NCBI GenBank assembly: GCA_002380675.1
Contig: DFWB01000061.1
Span: 7,313 to 31,203 of the forward strand
Direction of reading: 5' to 3'
DNA from: Akkermansiaceae bacterium UBA4145
GTDB taxonomy: Bacteria > Verrucomicrobiota > Verrucomicrobiia > Verrucomicrobiales > Akkermansiaceae
DNA length: 23,891 bases
Below the pieces are notes generated by a model. That model was given only the letters and a program-made list of their open reading frames with translations, was not told the origin of the DNA and did not search any database. The position numbers were made by a program, and so were the translations under genes. Numbering within the stretch: position 1 is the stretch's first letter; each line of letters begins with the position of its first letter. Positions 15,246-22,711 of this stretch are shown here, piece after piece.

Positions 15246-16253
15246 ATGAGCATGGATGAAAAAGAAGCCGTGGAGAAGCTCCATAAGGTTTATGGCCAGA
15301 TGAAGGAGGAGCTGGCGCAGGTTATCGTAGGACAAGAGCAGGTTGTTGAGCAGGTCTTGATGGCAATTTTTTGCCGGGGTCATGCTCTTCTCGTCGGGGT
15401 TCCAGGACTCGCCAAAACTCTTCTTGTCTCAACGGTAGCCAAGGCGCTGGACCTCAGCTTCAAGAGGATTCAATTCACTCCTGACCTGATGCCGGCCGAC
15501 ATTACGGGAACGGATGTCCTCGAAGTGGATCAAGAGACGGGAAGGCGGAGCTTCCGCTTTCTGGAGGGGCCCATCTTCGCGAACATGATTCTGGCAGATG
15601 AAATCAACCGGACTCCGCCGAAGACTCAGGCGGCCTTGCTGGAAGCCATGCAGGAGCATCATGTCACCGTGGGTGAAAAGACCTGTCACCTCCCCGATCC
15701 TTTCTTTGTATTGGCAACCCAGAACCCTATTGAGCAGGAAGGAACTTATCCGCTTCCCGAGGCACAGCTGGATCGTTTCCTTTTCAATATCGTGGTGGAC
15801 TATCCTGACGATAAGGAGGAGCGGGAAATTATCCGGAGGGTGACCAGCCCTGGTGAGGGTGAGGTCAATGCCCTTATGACGGCGGAGGAAATTCTCAAGC
15901 TTCAGGATATTGTGAAGCGAGTACCAGTTGGGGATCATGTGATTGATTTTGCAGCAGATATCGCGAGGGCGACGCGGCCAAACTCCGGGGAAGCTCCAGA
16001 GTTCGTCAAAGACATGGTAGGTTGGGGGGCCGGCCCTCGAGCTGGGATTGCCCTGATCGCAGCGGCGAAGGCTCATGCGGTCCTACGCGGTCGCTTCCAC
16101 GCCACCACCGGGGATGTCGCTGCGGTGGCTCCCCCGGTGTTGAGGCATCGTGTCTTGACGACCTTTAATGCTGAGGCCTCAGGCGTCACGAGTGACAGTA
16201 TCGTCGAAATGCTCCTGGAGCACCTGCAGCCCAAGGAAGAGATCAAGATCTAG
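15246..16253 (+). CDS. MoxR-family AAA+ ATPase
   Basis: 335 residues, cytoplasmic. The AAA+ core is complete: Walker A GVPGLAKT (51-58), Walker B MILADE (114-119) followed by the family signature INRTPPKTQAALLEAMQE, sensor 1 ATQNPIEQEGTYPLPEAQLDRF, and the C-terminal lid with GAGPRAG and DVAAVAPPVLRHR. MoxR ATPases act as chaperone-like remodelers for VWA-domain proteins encoded beside them. Here a DUF58 protein, two VWA membrane proteins and a DUF4175-like protein follow on the same strand. GGAGGG at 15225-15230 lies about 15 nt before the chosen ATG; a second ATG two codons in is possible. It is the first gene of this operon. Confidence 0.96.
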   Translation: MSMDEKEAVEKLHKVYGQMKEELAQVIVGQEQVVEQVLMAIFCRGHALLVGVPGLAKTLLVSTVAKALDLSFKRIQFTPDLMPADITGTDVLEVDQETGRRSFRFLEGPIFANMILADEINRTPPKTQAALLEAMQEHHVTVGEKTCHLPDPFFVLATQNPIEQEGTYPLPEAQLDRFLFNIVVDYPDDKEEREIIRRVTSPGEGEVNALMTAEEILKLQDIVKRVPVGDHVIDFAADIARATRPNSGEAPEFVKDMVGWGAGPRAGIALIAAAKAHAVLRGRFHATTGDVAAVAPPVLRHRVLTTFNAEASGVTSDSIVEMLLEHLQPKEEIKI

Positions 16254-16315
16254 TTCATCGTTCGCGCTCGCAGTAATATGATCGAATTGGCTTAGAGGCG
16301 TCCAGACTCCTGCAC

Positions 16316-17254
16316 ATGTCTTCAATCGAAGTTCCTGAATCCATGAAGCTTCTCCCAGAGGAGACGATGGGGATTATGCGAAGGCTCGAATGGCTGGCGC
16401 GCAAACGCATGCAGGGAACCCTGACGGGAAAGCATACCAGTCCGGACAAGGGCTTTTCGGTCGAGTTTGCCGAACACCGGGAATATACCCCGGGAGATGA
16501 CCCGCGAAATCTGGACTGGCGGGTGATGGCGAAGAGTGACCGTAATGTTATCAAACAATATATCGAGGAGACTAATCTGCGCGTTACAATCGCGGTGGAT
16601 GTTTCCGGGTCGATGGCCTTTGAGGGAGACGAAGCTGCTGAGGTGGACGGCAAGGCCATGTCCAAGTTTGCCTGTGCTCGCTATCTCGCCGCGGCGCTGA
16701 GCTATCTTTTCATCAAGCAGGGAGATGCCGCGGGGTTGGTGACCTTTGATTCGCAGGTGCGTTCCTACCTGCGTGCCGGTAGCCGGCCCAGCCACCTGCG
16801 TCGTATCGTGGAAACGCTGCATCAATCAGAGCCCGGGGAAGATACCAAAGTGGGTAATGTCCTTCATGAGGTAGCTGAGCGGATCCACAAACGTGGATTG
16901 GTTATTCTTATCAGTGATTTCTTTGATGATCCGCAGGATATCATAGAGTCTCTTCACCACTTTGACTTCAGACAGCACGAACTCGTGCTGTTGCATGTGT
17001 TGGCAGATGAGGAGCTGACCTTTCCCTTCAAGAACTTCCAGAGATTCCGGGATCTCGAAGGGGTAGAGTCGATGCTTCGAATCGATCCGCAGGCCGTTCG
17101 GGCTGCCTATCTCGAGAAAGTGCGGACCTTTATCAAGTCCATGGAAACGGCCAGTGGCAAGTTGCAGGCAGACTACGTGCCCGTGAATACCAAGACGCCC
17201 TTGCGGGACAGTCTGCTGCGCTACCTTGGCCGGAGAATGCACGCCAGACGGTAG
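16316..17254 (+). CDS. DUF58 protein with VWA-like domain
   Basis: 312 residues, no signal peptide or membrane segment. The DUF58 signature is clear: FAEHREYTPGDDPRNLDWRV (51-70) followed by KQYIEETN. It continues into a von Willebrand factor A-like domain with the metal-site motif DVSGSM (95-100), a GDAAGLVTFD strand and VILISDFFDD. DUF58 proteins accompany MoxR ATPases and are thought to be their adaptor or client; the exact function is unknown. The gene is 62 bp after the MoxR gene. Many DUF58 proteins carry N-terminal membrane helices; this one is the short soluble type. It probably works on the cytoplasmic face with MoxR, next to the membrane VWA proteins downstream. Confidence 0.92.
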   Translation: MSSIEVPESMKLLPEETMGIMRRLEWLARKRMQGTLTGKHTSPDKGFSVEFAEHREYTPGDDPRNLDWRVMAKSDRNVIKQYIEETNLRVTIAVDVSGSMAFEGDEAAEVDGKAMSKFACARYLAAALSYLFIKQGDAAGLVTFDSQVRSYLRAGSRPSHLRRIVETLHQSEPGEDTKVGNVLHEVAERIHKRGLVILISDFFDDPQDIIESLHHFDFRQHELVLLHVLADEELTFPFKNFQRFRDLEGVESMLRIDPQAVRAAYLEKVRTFIKSMETASGKLQADYVPVNTKTPLRDSLLRYLGRRMHARR

Positions 17255-17262
17255 ATTACGGA

Positions 17263-17328
17263 ATGAAATATTTGTCCCAGCGTCCCATGAATCCGGCAGA
17301 ACAGTCAAAATCAACAGCTGACCAGTAG
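17263..17328 (+). CDS. Possible 21-residue small ORF between the DUF58 and BatA-type genes
   Basis: ATG at 17263 opens 21 codons (MKYLSQRPMNPAEQSKSTADQ) ending in TAG at 17326-17328, 6 nt before the next gene's ATG. It fills almost the whole 80-bp gap and could serve translational coupling. It has no recognisable domain or strong ribosome binding site, and such a frame could easily occur by chance. Confidence 0.15.
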   Translation: MKYLSQRPMNPAEQSKSTADQ

Positions 17329-17334
17329 TCCAGA

Positions 17335-20220
17335 ATGCTCTTTCTCAATCCTTGGCTGCTCATCGGACTCGCAGGAGTTCTGGTGCCCATCATTCTGCAT
17401 ATGATGCGCCGGCAGTCGGCTAAGCCCTTGGATTGGGGAGCGATGCGCTTTCTCTTTGATACGGTAGCGATGAGGCGCCGCCGAATGGAATGGGAAGACA
17501 TGCTGCTGATGGCGGCTCGCTGCCTTCTGATTGCGTTGCTGGCCCTGGCTCTCGCTCGCCCCTTCGTGCCGCCTGATTCGACGATTCCATGGGTTTTCGT
17601 GCTGCCACTGGCTCTTCTTGGGGTAGGGGCTCTCGGAGCATCCTTCGTTCTGGGGAAGGCCTCAAGCCGCTGGCTCGTCAGAGGGCTTGCGTTCCTACTC
17701 CTTTTCGCGGGGGTCGCATTGGTTCTTTTCGAGCGGCAACTCAATCTGGCGCGCTTTCAGAATACAGGGAGCCGGGATATCGCTCTTGTGATCGACGCCT
17801 CGAGCTCGATGGAGATTCCCGGGCCAGCAGGAAAAAAGTCCTTCGACCGGGCTATCGAGGAAGCGATTACTCTGGTGAAGGAAGCCCCCAGAGGCTCAGC
17901 ATTCTCGGTCATTCTGGGAGGACCTGCTCCAGACGCAGTGACCGGTGCGCCTCTGACTCACCGGGCGGATGTCATCAAGGTTCTTGAGGAGCTCCGTCCG
18001 GTAGGAGGTCCTTTTCGGGCGCATGATGCTCTGGGGGTCAGTCTGCTTAATCTCGAGAAAGGGTATCACCGAGCGAAGGAGATCGTTGTCTTCACGGACA
18101 GTCAGCGACTGGGTTGGCGCCTGGACAGCCCCTCTGCATGGACGAATTTCGGGGATGCCGTGAAAGGACTGCCAAGTCCGCCTAAGCTCATGGTGCGGAG
18201 CTTTCCTCCGCCCGAGGCTCTACGGAATGTGGCGGTATCCGGGATCGATCTTTCAAGAGAGGTCGTTGGAACAGACAGGGAGGCTACAATACGGATAACC
18301 GTCGAGAATACGGGGACCGAAGCGGTTACTCCCGAGCCTCTGCAAGTAACCGTAGGAGAGCAAGTTCTTGAGCCGGCAGCGATTGGGCAGTTAGCGCCCG
18401 GGCAGGAAGAAACCATTGAGATTCGACATCTTTTCAGGGAATCAGGCCCAACGGTGGTGAAGGCTGTGCTTGATGCCGGAGATGACCTTCCTCTGGATGA
18501 TACGCGGGAGCGGGTTGTTACGGTGAAGCGTCGGTTACCGATCCTTCTTGTGGATGGAAATCCCAGTGGCGGATTTTTTGAACGGGCCGCTGGTTTTACG
18601 GCTCTTGCACTCGCGCCATCACCTGAGTTGGTGGAGGGGAATCAGGCGTCTGATAATTACCTGATGGAGCCAATGGTTCTGCCGGCTCCAGAGATCACCA
18701 CTCTGAAGGACCTGGAGAAGCACAAGGTGGTTGTTCTCGCGGATGTAGCCCGCCTTCCCAGAGCGGTAGCGGATCGGGTTGCTGCTTACGTAGCCAACGG
18801 CGGAGGTCTGCTGATTCTCGCGGGGCCTCGGATCGATGAGGTCTTTTACAACGGCTGGGATGGGCCAGGTGGGCCGGTGAGCCCTGTAGGTCTGGGTGCT
18901 CTCCGGGCTGACGCAGAGGGAATTCAGCCGGCCCCCTCCACTTTTGATCATGAAACGCTAGTGCTCTTCAAGGACGAGCGGAAAAGTGATCTGGGGAAGG
19001 CAAGCCTCTCCGGATTTCGGGCAGTGACCGAGCGCCGGGACGGGGGCTCGATAGCGGCTTCCTACTCCAATGGTGAGCCATTCCTTGCCGGGCGTAATTA
19101 TGGGAAGGGAAGGGTTCTTCTTGCGACCTCAGGATTTGATGTCCGCACTGGAAATCTGACAACCAGACAATCCTTTGTGCCCTTGGTTCATGAGCTCGTG
19201 ACATGGCTTGCCGGAGCTGGCGGGGTGGAATTGAATGTTGATGCCAACTGGCAGCCGGCTCTGGCGCTGCCGGGAGGAGGAGGCCTTAAGGGCACATACT
19301 TTCGAGCCATGGATGAGAGCCGTGGAATTGCCATCGAGAGGGTGGATCCAACTATTCAATTCGACTGGAAAGACCAGCAGCCCTACAAGGGGATGAATCG
19401 CGACCGATTCCAGATTCTCTGGGAAGGGCACCTCGTTCCGCCAGTCAGTGGAAATTATCGTTTCCGTATGGAGGTAGATGACAAGGCGACCTTGAAGATT
19501 GACGGCCGCACGGTCATGAGAATGGTTTCGACGGGACAGCGGGACAGTGGCGAGGTCAGGCTTGAGGCAGGAACACCAGTTCCAATCTCACTTGCGTACC
19601 AGGAGGAGTATTCCTTCGCGAGTATGAAGCTGTACTGGCAGGTCCCTGATCGGGAGATGAAGATTATTCCTTCCCAAGCTCTTCTCCCGCTTACAGGTAA
19701 TCGTGAGAAGGAGATTGTGGCTCGAAGTACGGCGGTCGATCCGCGAGGGCAAGAACGTAAGGTGAATGTTTCGGTAGGTCGTCGGGGACGGCTTCTCGAG
19801 CTCGAGGGAGCTGCTATTCCCGGGTTGTATCAGGTGAATATCCCTGAGCAGCTGGGCGAGGAGCTTGAGGAGTTTGAGGGATCCAAGGTGCCATTGGTTG
19901 TGCGGCGCGATGTAAGGGAGAGCCGACTCGATCCTCTGGAGGAAGTTGACAAAGCGTTAATTCGTAAAAGTATCGACCTCGTCGAGGCGCGGAATGTTAC
20001 GGACCTGCTGGCGGTGCTCAGCGGAAAGGGCTTTGGAAAAGAGCTCTGGAAATTTCTCGCGGTAGCAGCGTTCTTCCTCCTCCTTCTGGAGGTGGCTCTT
20101 GCGCGCTGGATCTCAAAATCGCGTCGGAGTGCAGAGGACGTAAAGGTGGAATTTGAAGAGAAGTCCGGGCCTGATCCCGAAATACTGGAAAGAATGAAAG
20201 GAGTCAGGAAGGCGGAATGA
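17335..20220 (+). CDS. BatA-type VWA membrane protein with embedded PA14 domain
   Basis: 961 residues. The N-terminus FLNPWLLIGLAGVLVPIILH is the BatA-type first helix. Three more helices follow (about 57-75, 84-106 and 114-132), then a VWA domain with metal motif DASSS (154-158) and VVFTDS. After a beta-rich region (about 300-400) comes a glutamine-amidotransferase-like domain (about 410-640) with AGPR (496-499) where a catalytic Cys would be expected. A PA14 domain follows at about 650-787 (GLKGTYF, DPTIQFDW, ILWEGHLVPPVSGNYRF, DDKATLKIDG, MKLYWQVP), then a last helix (about 906-925) and a basic tail. The positive-inside rule places the VWA-to-PA14 part in the periplasm. PA14 domains often bind glycans. 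The next gene overlaps it by 4 nt. Confidence 0.9.
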   Translation: MLFLNPWLLIGLAGVLVPIILHMMRRQSAKPLDWGAMRFLFDTVAMRRRRMEWEDMLLMAARCLLIALLALALARPFVPPDSTIPWVFVLPLALLGVGALGASFVLGKASSRWLVRGLAFLLLFAGVALVLFERQLNLARFQNTGSRDIALVIDASSSMEIPGPAGKKSFDRAIEEAITLVKEAPRGSAFSVILGGPAPDAVTGAPLTHRADVIKVLEELRPVGGPFRAHDALGVSLLNLEKGYHRAKEIVVFTDSQRLGWRLDSPSAWTNFGDAVKGLPSPPKLMVRSFPPPEALRNVAVSGIDLSREVVGTDREATIRITVENTGTEAVTPEPLQVTVGEQVLEPAAIGQLAPGQEETIEIRHLFRESGPTVVKAVLDAGDDLPLDDTRERVVTVKRRLPILLVDGNPSGGFFERAAGFTALALAPSPELVEGNQASDNYLMEPMVLPAPEITTLKDLEKHKVVVLADVARLPRAVADRVAAYVANGGGLLILAGPRIDEVFYNGWDGPGGPVSPVGLGALRADAEGIQPAPSTFDHETLVLFKDERKSDLGKASLSGFRAVTERRDGGSIAASYSNGEPFLAGRNYGKGRVLLATSGFDVRTGNLTTRQSFVPLVHELVTWLAGAGGVELNVDANWQPALALPGGGGLKGTYFRAMDESRGIAIERVDPTIQFDWKDQQPYKGMNRDRFQILWEGHLVPPVSGNYRFRMEVDDKATLKIDGRTVMRMVSTGQRDSGEVRLEAGTPVPISLAYQEEYSFASMKLYWQVPDREMKIIPSQALLPLTGNREKEIVARSTAVDPRGQERKVNVSVGRRGRLLELEGAAIPGLYQVNIPEQLGEELEEFEGSKVPLVVRRDVRESRLDPLEEVDKALIRKSIDLVEARNVTDLLAVLSGKGFGKELWKFLAVAAFFLLLLEVALARWISKSRRSAEDVKVEFEEKSGPDPEILERMKGVRKAE

Positions 20221-22640
20221 GCAGAGTGCTGACATGGATTCGTGGGCCGCTCATCTTTGGATTGGCGTGGGTGCTGATATTCCTGCTTGGAAGGGTTTTA
20301 CATCTCGGCACGGGATGGCCTCTCTGGACGGTCGCGCTTATCGCGGCTGTAGCAGTTGAGATTATTCTTCGGCTCTACCGCTACGAGCAGGGTGCAGTTG
20401 GTCGTAGGAAGGGTGGCTGGCTCACAGCCCTGCGCCTCATGGCGCTCGTGGCGCTGGTCTGGATGCTTCTCCAGCCTGTTTTCAGCCGAAAGGTGAACCG
20501 GGAACTAGAACAGGAGGTCGTGGTGGTTCTTGATGAATCGGCCTCAATGAATCTTATCGATCCGGGGGAAACCTCCACTCGCTACGACATTGCTGCGGAG
20601 GCCATTAATGCCAGTGGTCTTTTCGAAGAACTCGAAGGTAAGGTCGGGGTGCGCTTGATGCGAGCGGCTCGTAAGGCTCTCGGGGAGGATGAGGAGGCTG
20701 CTGAGGGTTGGGACCAGGCTACGGACCTGGCAAACGCGATGACTACGGTTCTGGAACAAGTGCCTCCGGATAATCTCGCAGGCCTCGTCATGATGACGGA
20801 TGGAAGGCATAACCGGCCGGGCCGGGTTGAGGATGTCGCGCGTCGATTCGGGATTCTTGATGCTCCGATTGGGGTTGTGGGAATTGGCAGTGAGGATGCT
20901 CCACGGGATGCTGCAATTCTCGATGTCCGTTCGCCTGATGCGATTTATCTTGGGGACCGTCTTCGGGTTGCTGCAGTCGTAAAATTCGACGGATATCGTG
21001 GTCGCCGAGCTACGGTTCGCCTCAAAAAAGGGGAGGAGATTGTGGAAGAGAAGGTCATTCGCATTCCGCAGGATCACCATCAGGAGGAAGTTCGCTTCAA
21101 CGATGTTCCCGATGCAGATGGTATCAACGCCTACACCGTAGAGCTGGTGAATCTGGGGGAAGAATTTTTTGATCAGAACAACAGCTGGCAGTTTGAGACT
21201 GCGATTACGGATGCCCGCACCAATGTTCTGATCGTAGATTCTCACCCTCGCTGGGAATTCCGTTACCTGCGTAATTTGTTTTACGGGAGAGATAAGTCGA
21301 TTCATCTGCAATACGTCCTGCTGGAACCCGATACGATTCTCGGACAGACACTGAGCCCGGTTCCCGCTTCAGCGGCGCGAAAGTTCGGGGATGCACAGGC
21401 GACTGAATTGCCGACCAGTGAGGAAGAATGGCGTAAATTTGATGTGATTATCATCGGAGATGTGCCGGCCGATTCGATCGATGAGAGCACATGGGATATC
21501 ATCCGCAGTTGTGTGACAGAAAGAGCTGCGTTTCTGGTGGCCGTCGCCGGTCCCCGCCACATGCCACATGGGCTTGAGTCTGAAATCGCCCGTGATCTTC
21601 TCCCGGTGAAATATACCCCTGGCAGCCGGACATTTTTTGGGAGTAAAGATCCTCCCTTTCGCCTTCTTCTCACCGCTCAGGGTCGTAATCACCCTGTGAC
21701 TGCGCAGTCCGATAGCCGCCTTGAGAATGAACGTCTCTGGGGAGAATTCCCTGACTTTCGCTGGCGGCTTCCTGTTGACGGGGTAAAGGAGGGGGCAGAT
21801 GTTCTTGTAGTGGCTTCCAGTGAGAACAGCGAGGATGCTGCACTGAGTAATGTTGATGATCTGAGCAGCGCGCTTTCACGTTTGGCGCAGCGCAAAGAGA
21901 GGGAGGCGAAAAATGCTATTCTGGTAGCCCAGCAAGTGGGGAACGGCAAAGTGGCAATGATGTTGACCGATCGGACGTGGCGATTGCGTGAGGGGGTTGG
22001 TGATGTCTACCATCACAGGTTCTGGGGGCAGCTCGTACGTTGGGGTGCTGGACCGAACCTGCGTTCGGGAACTTCCTCAGTACGGCTCGGAACTGATAAC
22101 CTCAGCTACACCGGGGATGACCCTATACAGATCACCGCCCGTCTCCTGGATGAGGAAAAGAATCCGGTGAAGGATGAGTCACTCAAGGCTGAGGTCTGGC
22201 GTGATGGAGAGAAGCTGGCTACGGTCCAGATGAGTTATCTGGAAGGGTCTCCAGGTCTTCACAGTGCGCAGGCAGGTCCATTTTCCGGCTCGGGAGACTA
22301 TCAGATCAAGCTCACAGGAAAAAAAGCGACAGACTTATTGGAGACCGATGGAGAGGGAGGAGTCTCCACTGCTTTCCGTGTGGTAGGGGCCATGAGCCCT
22401 GTGGAGCTCTCAGAAACCACCTTGAACCGACCTCTGCTTAATACGCTGGCGGAGCTCTCGGGTGGGCGAGTAGTCACCCCGGATGAGGCAGGACAACTGG
22501 CAGGGCTGTTTCTTACCGGTGAAGAGACCCGGGAAGAGCTGCGAGAGACCCGGTTGTGGGACCATTGGATCCTCTTGGTATTGTTTTGCGCGCTATTAAC
22601 CTCAGAATGGGGTATCAGAAGGGGTAGTGGACTTCCGTGA
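20217..22640 (+). CDS. VWA-domain membrane protein with glutamine-amidotransferase-like domain
   Basis: 807 residues. Three N-terminal membrane helices (about 12-28, 35-52 and 70-88) are followed by a VWA domain with metal motif DESAS (106-110) and MMTDGRHN. A beta-sandwich stretch leads to an amidotransferase-like Rossmann region (about 330-620) containing VLIVDSHPRWEFRYLRN, VIIIGDVP and VAVAGPR (AGPR at 444-447, no nucleophile Cys). A second beta domain and a C-terminal helix (about 783-800, HWILLVLFCALLTSEW) finish the protein. The topology places the large part in the periplasm. The ATG sits in the previous gene's ATGA, so translation is coupled and a 1:1 complex with the PA14-bearing protein is plausible. 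The role is presumably as a periplasmic partner in the MoxR system; the substrate is unknown. Confidence 0.9.
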   Translation: MSRVLTWIRGPLIFGLAWVLIFLLGRVLHLGTGWPLWTVALIAAVAVEIILRLYRYEQGAVGRRKGGWLTALRLMALVALVWMLLQPVFSRKVNRELEQEVVVVLDESASMNLIDPGETSTRYDIAAEAINASGLFEELEGKVGVRLMRAARKALGEDEEAAEGWDQATDLANAMTTVLEQVPPDNLAGLVMMTDGRHNRPGRVEDVARRFGILDAPIGVVGIGSEDAPRDAAILDVRSPDAIYLGDRLRVAAVVKFDGYRGRRATVRLKKGEEIVEEKVIRIPQDHHQEEVRFNDVPDADGINAYTVELVNLGEEFFDQNNSWQFETAITDARTNVLIVDSHPRWEFRYLRNLFYGRDKSIHLQYVLLEPDTILGQTLSPVPASAARKFGDAQATELPTSEEEWRKFDVIIIGDVPADSIDESTWDIIRSCVTERAAFLVAVAGPRHMPHGLESEIARDLLPVKYTPGSRTFFGSKDPPFRLLLTAQGRNHPVTAQSDSRLENERLWGEFPDFRWRLPVDGVKEGADVLVVASSENSEDAALSNVDDLSSALSRLAQRKEREAKNAILVAQQVGNGKVAMMLTDRTWRLREGVGDVYHHRFWGQLVRWGAGPNLRSGTSSVRLGTDNLSYTGDDPIQITARLLDEEKNPVKDESLKAEVWRDGEKLATVQMSYLEGSPGLHSAQAGPFSGSGDYQIKLTGKKATDLLETDGEGGVSTAFRVVGAMSPVELSETTLNRPLLNTLAELSGGRVVTPDEAGQLAGLFLTGEETREELRETRLWDHWILLVLFCALLTSEWGIRRGSGLP

Positions 22641-22711
22641 AGAAGGCATACCCCACCAGATTTTCGCATAGACCCAACCAGGCCCACCAGACCCCGAATT
22701 GACACCATCCG

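Noticed and set aside
15016..15249. 77-codon frame in the gap before the MoxR gene
   Set aside because: It overlaps the end of the ALDH-like gene, has no recognisable domain, and runs over the likely promoter of the MoxR operon.
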